From: Digitaria exilis | Lineage: Eukaryota > Streptophyta > Magnoliopsida > Poales > Poaceae | DNA length: 64,000 bases | Direction: 5' to 3' | Assembly (NCBI GenBank): GCA_015342445.1 | Contig: JACEFO010001905.1 | Location: 186,001 to 250,000 of the forward strand | In this document: positions 54,824 through 64,000 of the stretch, piece by piece | Position numbering within the stretch: the first letter of the stretch is position 1 | Layout: the number at the start of each line of letters is the position of its first letter | Program-made: the position numbers and the translations under genes | The notes under the pieces: model-generated | Databases searched by the model: none | Seen by the model: the letters and a program-made list of their open reading frames with translations, nothing else | Told to the model about the DNA's origin: nothing

Positions 54824-57800
54824 GCAGTCCTAGACACGTATCCATTGGTCCGACATGCATGTGCAGTGCCGAGTCGAGGTCGATTGGTTGAAGCAGCGCA
54901 TAGGCATATAGAGGCGTACTAGACATCCGCGTTTTCGGCTGGCCGGGGTTCAGTGGAGAGCAGTATTGATCCAAGAGGAAGATAGGAGGAAGCCTCGCCC
55001 CCCTGGCCGTGGATCCACCGACCACGCCGTCGGCAGGTGCCAACGGGACGACGGCGACCGATCTGCTGGGTGCACGTACGGGCCCTCTTAGTGAGAAGTT
55101 GGTTCGGTACAGAAACTTCTTCGTTTGCTTCAAATTCGAAAATTAAACTTCTAGCTTTCAAAAATCACGAAATTTTTTTTCCAGTAGATGCTATAAATCA
55201 AATGCGGTCCATTTTGCATGTACGTGGCATTACAGCTATAGCAGTTTTGAAATGAAAATTCTTCCCGGAATGCTACTTTTGAAACTTTGGCTTAGCTGTT
55301 GGGCTTCGAGATTGTTTCCAAACATCCTAGAAAAATAATGTGGATTCTAGTTTTGAAAAGTACTATTTTATCAAGCCACGTCCTATCATAGGTTATATAG
55401 AGAAAACTAAAGTTTCTTCACAAAGCATGTAATTTCACTTTATTCAAAAGTTCAAATAAATAGGCATGCATTCAAATAAAGCTCAAAAATTTTCTATTAG
55501 CGCATATTGATAATAATAATACAGTGCTTAGCAAATTATTTAACGACCAGGTCGTTACAAAAGCAAGCCGCTGAAGTAGTACGTAGACGAGGAAGCTTCG
55601 CACCGGCGGCGGGTGTGCCAACAGCCGCGCAGCCGACCGAAAATGTGCTGCTACTATCCGCGAGCAAGCCGATGGTATATACTTTGGAAGTTACGTGCCG
55701 TGCGTTTGCGGCTGCCACGTACGTACGTACGTGTATTTTTTTTAGCGCGGCCCAGGCTGCACATACATGCCCGCATGTCATGCTGCCGGTCGCTGGGCCT
55801 GCAAGACAGCCCACACGTGTGCATGCGCCGTGATGACCACAAGTCCATAATTGACTATACGTACGCACACAAAGTGGGGTTAGTGGACTGGAGACAGCCG
55901 ATTGATTGAAACCACTCCGATTGATCCTAGAGAGGTTGTTCAGTAACGAGGATTGACGACGCATTAAGCACGTGTGTGACAACTGGCGACCGTGCATGTG
56001 AGCCGGCGAAACAAAGCATTATTTGTGAATCGCTTGTAAGAGAGATAGAGCAGCTTCAGTTCAGTGTAAAATAGGAGTTGAATGAACATGCACGTAAAGA
56101 ACACTAGAACATTTTGTAGTCCTGCGTGTTCATTTCTTGTGCGAACGAAGGGCAGGAGCGTGAGCACGGGTTGTGCTTTAATTTGTATTTTTAGCAAGCG
56201 CTCCCCTGGGATCGGCCTTAACAAATTATATTTTTGAAAATATTGTTGTCAATGTTAAGAATGTTTTTTTAAAACATAAATGTAACTATATTTCTTGCCG
56301 GAGGTACTTACATTTACGTAAGAGCACACGTACGTCCATAGAGCATGAACCGACATGTACACACGTGCGTGCACATGGACAAGACTTGCGCCTGTCGGCG
56401 CGGCCGCGTGCTGCATGCATGCATGCCCTATTGTAACGATTTGTGATCTAACAAGATCCTGGTAGAGTGGTAGGGTCTTCATGCTAGGAAACACCTCAAT
56501 CGTGTGGGGCTCTGATCCTGGTCGTCTCCATGTCCGGCCAAAGTGAAGCGGCGCACGGCCGGCTGGAGAAATTAGTAAGTGACGTGGAGCTTGTTGTTGT
56601 TTCAGCAGCTTCCTCGATGCTTCTCTTAAGTAACTGCACGTGCCAGTTAATCATAGAAAGAATCAAAACAGTGTGTCTCTATTTGAGATATCCCGGTGGC
56701 ACACGCACGCCGGTGCACACTTTGGTCCATCATTTTGAGATGATCCCAAGAGATTATATTTGATATTTTGATAATATGGACACCTGTTTGTATATATATT
56801 ATTCTAACGTCGTGCACGTACGTGTTCAAGCTGACAGCAGGCTACCTGCGTAAATATAATAGTCATAAATGTGGTTATTCGATTTGTTTTTTGATCCAGC
56901 CTGGAAAGATGTAGCTTTGATTCCATTTTCCTTTTTATCAAATGTCCTAGATGAGAAGTAGGCTAAGTATCCATGATTATGCAGAACGCTGTGGATTTGT
57001 TTTGGGCATGGGCTCAATATCCATAATTATAAAAACGATGGTTGTATTTTTTTTTGTTTGGTCACATAGACGGGCATAACAAACAGTTGAACACAAAGAA
57101 ATGAGTGGATATACAGGCATGCGACCCATCCAAGCAACAAGCTAGTACATTTTCCTAGAAAATAAGAAGCTAGCACATTTATTACTGCTCTGCTCAATCA
57201 TACACGACAAAGGTTGGCATCATTGGCATGCTCATGGGCGGGCAAATGGCTTACCCGCAGCTTGCCCAACCCGTTGCCATTAGGGCAAGTCCAACGCCCA
57301 CATATAAAGTTAGTAGCTTCATTGTCTATATAAGCGAAAAGTTGTCTATATAAGCGAAAAGTTGTGAGAACACCGTAGAAGTATTTTATCTCCCAATACA
57401 TCCCAACAGCTTCAAGGTACCTATAGTTCCACTTTTCTTTTCTTTTTTCAAACATGTACTGTCTTTATTTTTCCTGAAGCTAGGGTAGCCTCTGCAAGAG
57501 CCTCTGGCACCCTGCGAGGCTACCAAGTGACCTACCTACACCGTGGAATCCCCGAGCCTAGCTAGCTGGTGAAGACACCAACGGACCTAGCGGACTGAGC
57601 TTGGGAAATAGGCGTCACGGACTCACGGGGTCACCTGTATGTTGACTATATTGTATTAAATAGTAAATGTTCAGAGGAGGAGGAAAAATCTAGAGCAAAG
57701 TGCACACCCAATCCTTATACTTGTTGGGGTGTGTCAACCCGGTCCACAAACTATCAAAACGACTAATTAGGTCTGCAATCTTAATTCCTGTGTCATTTAA

Positions 57801-60270
57801 GTCCATAAGCATAATCACACGTAGCATATCCGGGGTGGCTTTAGCAGTTAGGATGTTACCCATGATCATGTTAACCCCTTCGACGCTTTCTTTTTTTCTG
57901 GACGCACGATCAGCTCATGTTAAGCAGCTCATGTTAAGCAGTCATAGACACGTGTCGTTGGGTCCGAGACGTGCAGTGCCCGAGAGTTGAGAAGCACACT
58001 GCATGGCCCCCACAAGGCCGCGTGTCCGTCTAGCTGGCCGTCGTGGCCGGGGTTCCGTAGAGTGCAGTATCGATCGTGGAGGATGATAGGAGGAAGCTTC
58101 TTCCCTGCACGTACATACGCACCACGGCCATGGATCGAACGCACCGTCGGCAGGTTCCAACCGACGCGAGGACGACGTGATGATCTGGGCCCGCGCACGT
58201 ACGCACGGTTGCCTGTACGGCCGGCAACGGATCCGCTCCACCCTGCTGTGTCATCATCAATGCCGGCCTCTTTGCTGCAACGACGTGTGTGTATGCATGT
58301 GGCTGCCTGCCGAGGTTCATTCATTGATCGGCCGCTGCACATTCAGCCGCGGCGGCGACCAGCAACACCGCACTCAGCGAGTCACGCACGAACGAAAACG
58401 CGCCTTGTCACGGGAGGTATGAAACTTGATTGATGGGAAAAAACTTCACACTGAGAAATGTCCGTTTGTTTCTCTGTACGAAAAAGGTTTCGATGAAATT
58501 TCACCATCTTAAAAACAGTGCATGGTATATAGATGAGCTACGATCGACTGACGTCATCTGGGCTATAGATGAGCTTCATTGCAAAAAAAAACAGGAGTTG
58601 AATGCATGCATTCAAAGAACACTAAAGGCTTTATTTTTCCAGTCCTGCGCATGTTCATTTCTTGCGCGGAAGGACATGCAGGAATGTGAGCGCCTCTATT
58701 TTTAGCTGACTATTTACTTTTTTTGAATCCATGCTAGCGAGGTGACATACATAACCGATAGGTGACATACATCCGTACTGGTCACCATGTAAAACTTCAC
58801 TCTCAATATCTATTGTTCTTTCTCTTTTCAAAAGATTTTTATCCACTCCGTCCCACATGGTTAATGTTATATATTCTTACGTCTTAAAATACTACCCACT
58901 ACTTTGTGAGTCTAGAGTAGTACTGCCCGCTACTATGCGAATCCAGAGTCCAAATTGGATTGATAGACATGGACTACTTACTCCTACATATATGTAAGAG
59001 CACACACGCAGGTCCATAGAACATGAACCGGCACATATACACACGTGCATGCACATGCACTAGATTCGCCTGCTGTCGCCTCAGCCGCGTGCATGGCCTA
59101 TCGTACCAATTTGTAATCAAACAAGATCCTGCGGGTCTCCATGCTCAGAAGCACCTCTCGGCTCTCGATCGTGGGGCTCTGATCGTGGCCGTCTCCATGT
59201 CCGGCCAAACCGAAGCGGCGCCCGGCCGGCCGGAGAAAGTGACGCGCAGCTTCCTCGTTGCTCCATCTCATGCCGTGTTTTGGTATATTCATGTAATGTA
59301 ACCGCATGTGCCAGTTCTTCCTAGAAAGAGTCGTGTGTGGCTGTTCCCTCACCAATTAGAATTGAATATCGGCGGCACATACATGCACACCGGCCGGTGC
59401 ACATGTGCGCCGATCATTTCAGAGATGATCACGAGACCACATTTGATATGGACACCTATTATTGTGTTATGATTTGTGTCGTGCGCGTAGGTTTACCTGT
59501 CCAAGCTCATATCAGGCTAGCTGGGAGTCATGCACGTGTTCTTAGCTAGGGAACAAAACGAAAAGAAAATCTGATCCCCTGCCGTAAAGAGATGTACTAG
59601 CTAGCTTTGATTCCATTTCCTTTTTGTTTTATCAAATAATAATGTCCTAGATGAGGAGAAGTAGCGCCAGTGTATGTGATGCTTAAATCTACTACGTTAC
59701 GTATAAGCAGCGCACACGTCTATAGTCTATACACATGAACTACGGCCGGCACACATAATAATACACGTGAATGCACATGGACTCGCCAGTCGCCGTGCGC
59801 CGCTGGCAGATATGCATGCACCCATTCCGATTTGAGATCCAACAAGATTGATCATGGCCGGATTCCCCTGCTACCACACACTACGGCGCTGTCTCCTAGT
59901 CCTACCAGTTGACCAAGTCCAAAGACATACGACGTCAAAGTACGTATAGAAAAAAAAATACATATACGACGTCTGACGTCTCCGCTGAAGCGAGTGGAAT
60001 TGAAGCATCTCGTGGGGTTCCTGACGTGTCCACCACCTCCGGCCAAGCTGAAGAGCGGCCAGCGCACCCAGCAGATGGATCGGATGGAGAAAGCGACGAG
60101 GTGTTGGGTGTCTCTGCAGCTTCCTCGTTGCTCTATCCATCCTCTCGTTGATTACACTTAGCGCGGCACGCACATGCCCGCCGCACGCATTGCACTGCGG
60201 CCGCTGCACACGTGCGTCGATCATTTGAGAGATCCAAGAGATTTGATATGCGCATGATGCTACTAGTATT
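54824..60270. repeat. Segmental tandem repeat, two long and one short copy
   Basis: Blocks recur in the same order and orientation. 54824-55100 matches 57941-58215 (TAGACACG, GGCCGGGGTTC, AAGATAGGAGGAAGC / GATGATAGGAGGAAGC, CCGTCGGCAGGT). 56085-56170 matches 58600-58700. 56320-56640 matches 58995-59260 and 59700-60145 (TCCATGTCCGGCCAAA.., CAGCTTCCTCG). 56690-56820 matches 59365-59500 and 60160-60260. 56880-56960 matches 59560-59670. Identity is moderate with many indels. I see no shared reading frame of any length, so the unit may be promoter or intergenic DNA of a lost gene array. Between the copies, 57690-57910 resembles half of a foldback element (ggtccacaaactatcaaaac). Confidence 0.7.
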
Positions 60271-60539
60271 ATTGATTCTTCGCAGTTGTATTATTATACT
60301 ATAGCCATGCATGCGTATATATTAGCCTCTGGACCGGTATTAATAAATAGAGTATATTACTTAGGGATACGAACATCCGCGTTCTACGATATCAATGGCA
60401 CTGCATAATATATCAAATCCAAACTACTAAATAAACTCTACTCACGAAAAACGATGTCGCAATCGACTATGTGGAGTCAGTTTATTTTTTAAGTGTTCTA
60501 GCTAGAGAAGAGATGAAGCCTGAAGATCCATGATTTTAA

Positions 60540-61367
60540 ATTGATGTGGCAGTTGTTTTAGCTGACCTGGCTACTATTCGACCTAAACAAGAAAAATAAT
60601 AGTAGGGCCCACATGTCATCCTAAAGGCAAGAGGACGGCAGTGGCCATGGACTGGCAGCTCCGGTGGATGCGGAACTCGCCCGAGCGCCGAATCCCTGGC
60701 GGCGGAGCCATGGAGGTGAGCTCGGGAAGAGGTGAATCCGCGCCGCGTCGGGGCTTCGGTCGCTGCGCCACCAGGATGGCTGTCGTCCGTGACTCCCTGT
60801 GTTCCGAGAGCAGGGCCGAGCCGCTGCTCAGGAGACAGTCGCGCCACCGAGAGGAAGCACCTTTATTGAGCCTCGATCCACGCTCACTGAGCCCACTGAG
60901 CCTAGAACTTGAGCACACGACGCCGATTCCGCACGCCCGTGTCGCATGGAGGTTTCCACCCGAGCTTGATCCTCTCGTCGCCTCCTGCAACCACTCCCAA
61001 CCCACGTGGACGCGCGCCTGCTCTGGATCCACCACCAGGAGCCACACTCATTGCGGGCCAACTTTGGGCATTGTGGCAAGGAATGGGTGGCGACGACAAT
61101 GGTGCATGGAGATAGTGGGGGAAGCGTGAGATGGGAGAGAGAGACAGAGGCGTACATGCGGGTCATTTCAAGGCTGCCCTTGCTCTCTAGGCAAGTGGTG
61201 CCATGTTGGAGTGCTCATGTGCACTAAAACTAGGACATGATTTGTTTTTTTTGGGGGGGTGTATTTTGTCTGATTTTGACAGTTCGATGCGTATGCTATT
61301 TAGTTTTGTAGTTCTATGGCTAAAATAAGACAAATGTGATGGTTGGAGTTTGAAAAATAGCTTATCC
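60540..61367. mobile_element. Truncated MULE of the same family as 17540-18723
   Basis: The right end (61260-61367: gttttgtagttctatggc, ggttggagtttgaaaaatag, cttatccc) is the counterpart of the inverted repeat of 17540-18723. The interior from 60600 is GC-rich, with TGTGGCAG/GGGCCCACATGTCAT-type sequence. No left end found. A LINE poly-A tail abuts the right end. Confidence 0.55.
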
Positions 61368-62480
61368 CTTTTTTTTTTGAACGAACAACACGAGATTGTG
61401 CTTGTTTCATTGATAGAGAAGTGTTTTTACAAGTTCCGCCGAAGCGGGATTACAATTCCTATGTGCTTATTCTCGCGACCAAAAGAACGCTAAGGGTTTT
61501 GCCCCTACCTGCATCCAGGCCTGTGCCTCATTCTGGATTTTGGCTAGGAGCGCCTGGATCGAGTGCTCCACAGCGTCGAAGACTCGGCCGTTTCGTTCTT
61601 TCCAAACTTCCCACATGATTAATATAGATAGAGTAGCTGATGTTTTCCATGGCACGCCCTCTGTGGCCGTGATCGCCGTCCACCATTCCGCCGCTGTGGT
61701 GGTGTGTCTCCATTCCGCCGGCCTTAGTTGGGGGTGTTGCACCCAGTGCGCCATAAGTTCCCAGATCCTACGTGTGTACCGACATTCAGCTAGGAGATGG
61801 TGTGTTGTCTCCATCGTTTACCGGCAAAGTGGGCACGTCAGGCTGTGATCCCAGTTGCGCTTGGCCAATCGGTCCGATGTCCAAACACGATTTTGGACAA
61901 TGAGCCAGGTGAAGTGCTTGCATTTTGGGGCTGCCTATGTATTCCAGATTGTGTTTAGGTGTGGGGCCTTCGTGCATCCTATAAATTGTGCTTTATACGC
62001 GGATGATGCAGTGTATTGGCCGTTTGTCGTAAATTTCCTTGCAATTCGGTCCTTCTACGCTTCACTTGTGCTTATTTGGCTGATCGATCGCCACAGGTTT
62101 ACATATTCATGGAACTGACTCACCGTAGTACCAACCCGGAGGTTCAGATCCCTTATCCAGTTGCTATTATGGAGAGCATCAACCACCGTCCTGTTCTTCC
62201 ATCTGGATTTGGCATATAATTGTGGAGCAATGTCCATAGGCCTTGCAGCCCTGGATCTAGCCATCCTCCTAGAATTTTGCTCGTTGACCGTTCCCTATCG
62301 TGATGGTGGTGCATGCTGTGAAGAGCAGCCGGTCTGTCGCATCACATGGCGTCTTGGACCCAACCCATGTATTTTCCGGGGATGCCCATTCGTGCCATAG
62401 TCATCTGAGGCGTAAGGCTCTTGCAAATTGGCGCAGACTTAAGATGCCGAGGCCGCCATTCTGCTTTGGGAGGCACATAG
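61368..62480 (-). mobile_element. 5'-truncated, degenerate LINE (L1 clade)
   Basis: Read on the minus strand, the C-terminal part of a reverse-transcriptase protein is recognisable despite stops: GGLGILSLRQFARALRLR and PCDATDRLLFTACTT (about 62450-62290), KNRTVVDALHNSNWI (about 62200), and the zinc-ribbon-like (zf-RVT) C-terminus with ETTHHLLAECRYTRRIWE at 61810-61760 and MWEVWKERNGRVF. It ends in an A-tail (61378-61368 on minus). TGG-to-TGA/TAG changes are frequent. The catalytic RT core is missing. No target duplication was found. Confidence 0.85.
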
Positions 62481-62890
62481 GAGGATCCACGTTAGGGTCA
62501 GTGAGGGTACAGACCCTCACTCAAGTTCTTGTAATCTTGTTGATTGATAAAATTTCACCATATAAAAGCTCATTAATTTAGTTGATCTAGAGGTCCTTTT
62601 GAGGTGTGCCCTCACTCAAATTTTGCTCAAGGTCCGCCCTTAGAGGCACGATCGAGTCCAGTTGACCTTGCACTTGCCGCCCATTAGTGCTCCGCTGCCG
62701 GCCCAGAGGAAGGCCCGCCTCATTTGGTCCAGCTCATCAATAGTCTCATCAGGCGGCTTCCAGGCTGTCAGGAGGTAGACTGTTTATATTTTTTTTGTCC
62801 ACTCTCATAGACACAAGCACAAATAAGAAGTGAATGCCCTAGGGGCATGACTGCACTTTTCCCCTTAACGCTCAAACCCACACCGCCGCA
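62481..62890. other. Intergenic, nothing recognised
   Basis: No coding homology; 3' flank of the defensin-like gene on the minus strand. Confidence 0.4.
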
Positions 62891-63283
62891 TTAGCCGAGC
62901 ATTCCGGTCCAATCCAACGCCCCCTTCATGGTCGACTGAGGCTCCTCCCCCGGATCGCAAAGTCTGAAGCATAGGCACCATGGGCGATCGTCATGACAGT
63001 GGCCTTCGATGTAGCCATTAGTGACGCAGTATCCATGGCAAGACGCGTCGCATTCCCAGTTGAACTCTACCTTGCAGAGTCCTGTCCGTGCCTCTGTGCC
63101 TGTGCCTGCAACGACACCCACAACAAGTTTATATTCAAATGGGCACTGTAGCATGCACAGGTTTGTTCAGCAGGAGAGATCTTGCAACGATTTTCAGTTG
63201 AATCTCCTCTTATGTAATGACTTATTACGATATGGCACGAGCAGCAAGGCCAGAATGAAGCCAGCAGCCACCACTGGTCTCAT
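62891..63283 (-). CDS. Defensin-like secreted peptide, two exons (89 aa)
   Basis: Exon 1 is 63283-63229 and encodes a signal peptide, MRPVVAAGFILALLLVPY. A GTAATAAG donor and a TTGCAG acceptor bound a 123-bp intron (63106-63228), and exon 2 is 63105-62891, stop TAA. The junction codon CGC keeps the frame. The mature peptide has eight cysteines at 29, 37, 41, 45, 55, 62, 64 and 68, spaced C-x7-C-x3-C-x3-C-x9-C-x6-C-x-C-x3-C, with the CxxxC and CxC pairs of the cysteine-stabilised alpha-beta fold. One intron just after the signal peptide is the usual layout of plant defensin and DEFL genes. A C-terminal tail of about 20 residues follows the last Cys. The role is probably antimicrobial or signalling, secreted. 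Start chosen because it alone gives a signal peptide in frame. Confidence 0.8.
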
Positions 63284-64000
63284 GTTGAATGATATTGGCC
63301 TTATAGAGGATCGGAGTATTAATGACCAAAGGAGCCGATGCCATGGGTATTGTTATAGAGGTTTGGTCCTCCATGGCCTGCATTTGATAACGTTATAAGA
63401 AGATACTCCCTCCATGTTGATAAAGGATGACGTTTTGAGATTTTCCTAAATCAAACTTTGTAAACTTTGACTACAGATAATTTTTTAAGTATTAAATTTA
63501 GAAATATAAAAATAATATAAGTAGATTTGTATTGGAATATAGTTTCAGAAAAGTACTTTTAAAATATATTTTATACTAAAAAGTATTAGTCAAAGTTGCA
63601 TTTTGGAGACCGTGTCAATATTCTAAACATCTTCCTTTACCAACCCGGAGGGAGTACAAATCAAGAAACCTAAACATATCGATATCTATATATCCACCTC
63701 TATGTTTATCTAAATCTGTCTTTGTGGAGTCAAAACTCCCTTTCATACAGAAAAAAGAGGAAAGATGCTACCTTGAGCACCAACTTATGTCAGAACTCGT
63801 AGCTAGAGTGGTGTCGTTTTCTTTTCTGAGACCGGTACGGTGGAGCTAATAGTAGGACAAGGGATCTATCAATACGTGACTGGTGTGATGAAGCACATTT
63901 CATTTTTCTTTTGGGGTGAGGAAAAAGCTCATTTCAGTTAGCACACGTGGTTTTTGCGCCGAATCTGGACCCGACAGTCGCATCGAAAGTGCAGATCCAC
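63284..64000. other. 5' flank of the defensin-like gene, with a Stowaway MITE
   Basis: The MITE at 63406-63654 lies about 120 bp upstream of the start. No other gene was recognised to the window edge. Confidence 0.4.
63406..63654. mobile_element. Stowaway MITE
   Basis: Ends CTCCCTCCATGTTGATAAAG and ...CTTTACCAACCCGGAGGGAG, TA flanks (63404-63405, 63655-63656), 249 bp. It lies in the likely promoter of the defensin-like gene 62891-63283. Confidence 0.85.

Noticed and set aside
55536..56000. Minus-strand 153-codon frame as a gene
   Set aside because: The frame is not conserved in the other copies of the tandem repeat and shows no known motif.
60536..61166. Overlapping frames in the GC-rich block near 61 kb
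   Set aside because: Open on both strands in several phases; best explained as cargo of a truncated MULE. No family recognised.

Overview
The window looks like nuclear DNA from a grass, most likely rice (Oryza) or a close relative. Genes are sparse, exons are GC-rich while the rest is AT-rich, and Stowaway, Tourist, hAT, CACTA, Mutator-like and Helitron elements are dense. Plant-only families are present: 3-ketoacyl-CoA synthase, WAK-like kinases, defensin-like peptides and F-box genes. No rRNA, tRNA or CRISPR locus was seen. The species call is inference.

Layout. 1-5.5 kb: a complete tRNA-derived SINE with a 14-bp target duplication, a hAT element, a defensin-like gene (3295-3558), and a dispersed duplicated segment on either side of that gene. 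5.5-21 kb: two near-identical 3-ketoacyl-CoA synthase genes, 5571-7178 (-) and 19392-20993 (+), form a divergent inverted duplication with about 2.3-kb arms that include promoter and 3' flank. The roughly 11 kb between the arms holds a hAT element, an F-box pseudogene split by a foldback element, a Stowaway MITE and a (TA)n tract, a CACTA element nested in another repeat, and a Pack-MULE-like element. 21-27 kb: a Tourist MITE, a C-terminal fragment of ribonucleotide reductase small subunit, a decayed kinase fragment and a foldback element.

27.5-36.6 kb: two paralogous tandem kinase-pseudokinase genes (27572-29641 and 34541-36589, both +). Each encodes an intact WAK-like kinase domain followed by a second kinase domain without catalytic residues, and a nearly invariant C-terminal tail. 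With the relic at about 24.4-24.7 kb this is a small local family of the architecture known from cereal disease-resistance proteins such as Rpg1, Yr15/WTK1 and Sr60. I consider it the most interesting content. Two opposed Helitrons lie between the two intact genes.

36.6-49.4 kb: mostly intergenic DNA with a small tandem duplication (about 40.0-41.2 kb), nested MITEs, one gene for a TRM/DUF4378-like protein (43670-44575), a Pack-MULE-like element and a foldback element. 49481-54818: a complete but mutated Ty3/gypsy chromovirus on the - strand with LTRs, PBS, PPT and 5-bp target duplication. 54.8-60.3 kb: an old segmental tandem repeat, two to three copies. 60.5-62.5 kb: a truncated MULE and a 5'-truncated LINE. 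62891-63283 (-): a two-exon defensin-like gene whose first exon is very short.

The functional genes do not form one pathway. They give three themes: very-long-chain lipid synthesis (the KCS pair), probable innate immunity (tandem kinases, defensin-like peptides) and an unrelated cytoskeletal-type protein. Everything else is transposable-element-driven rearrangement.
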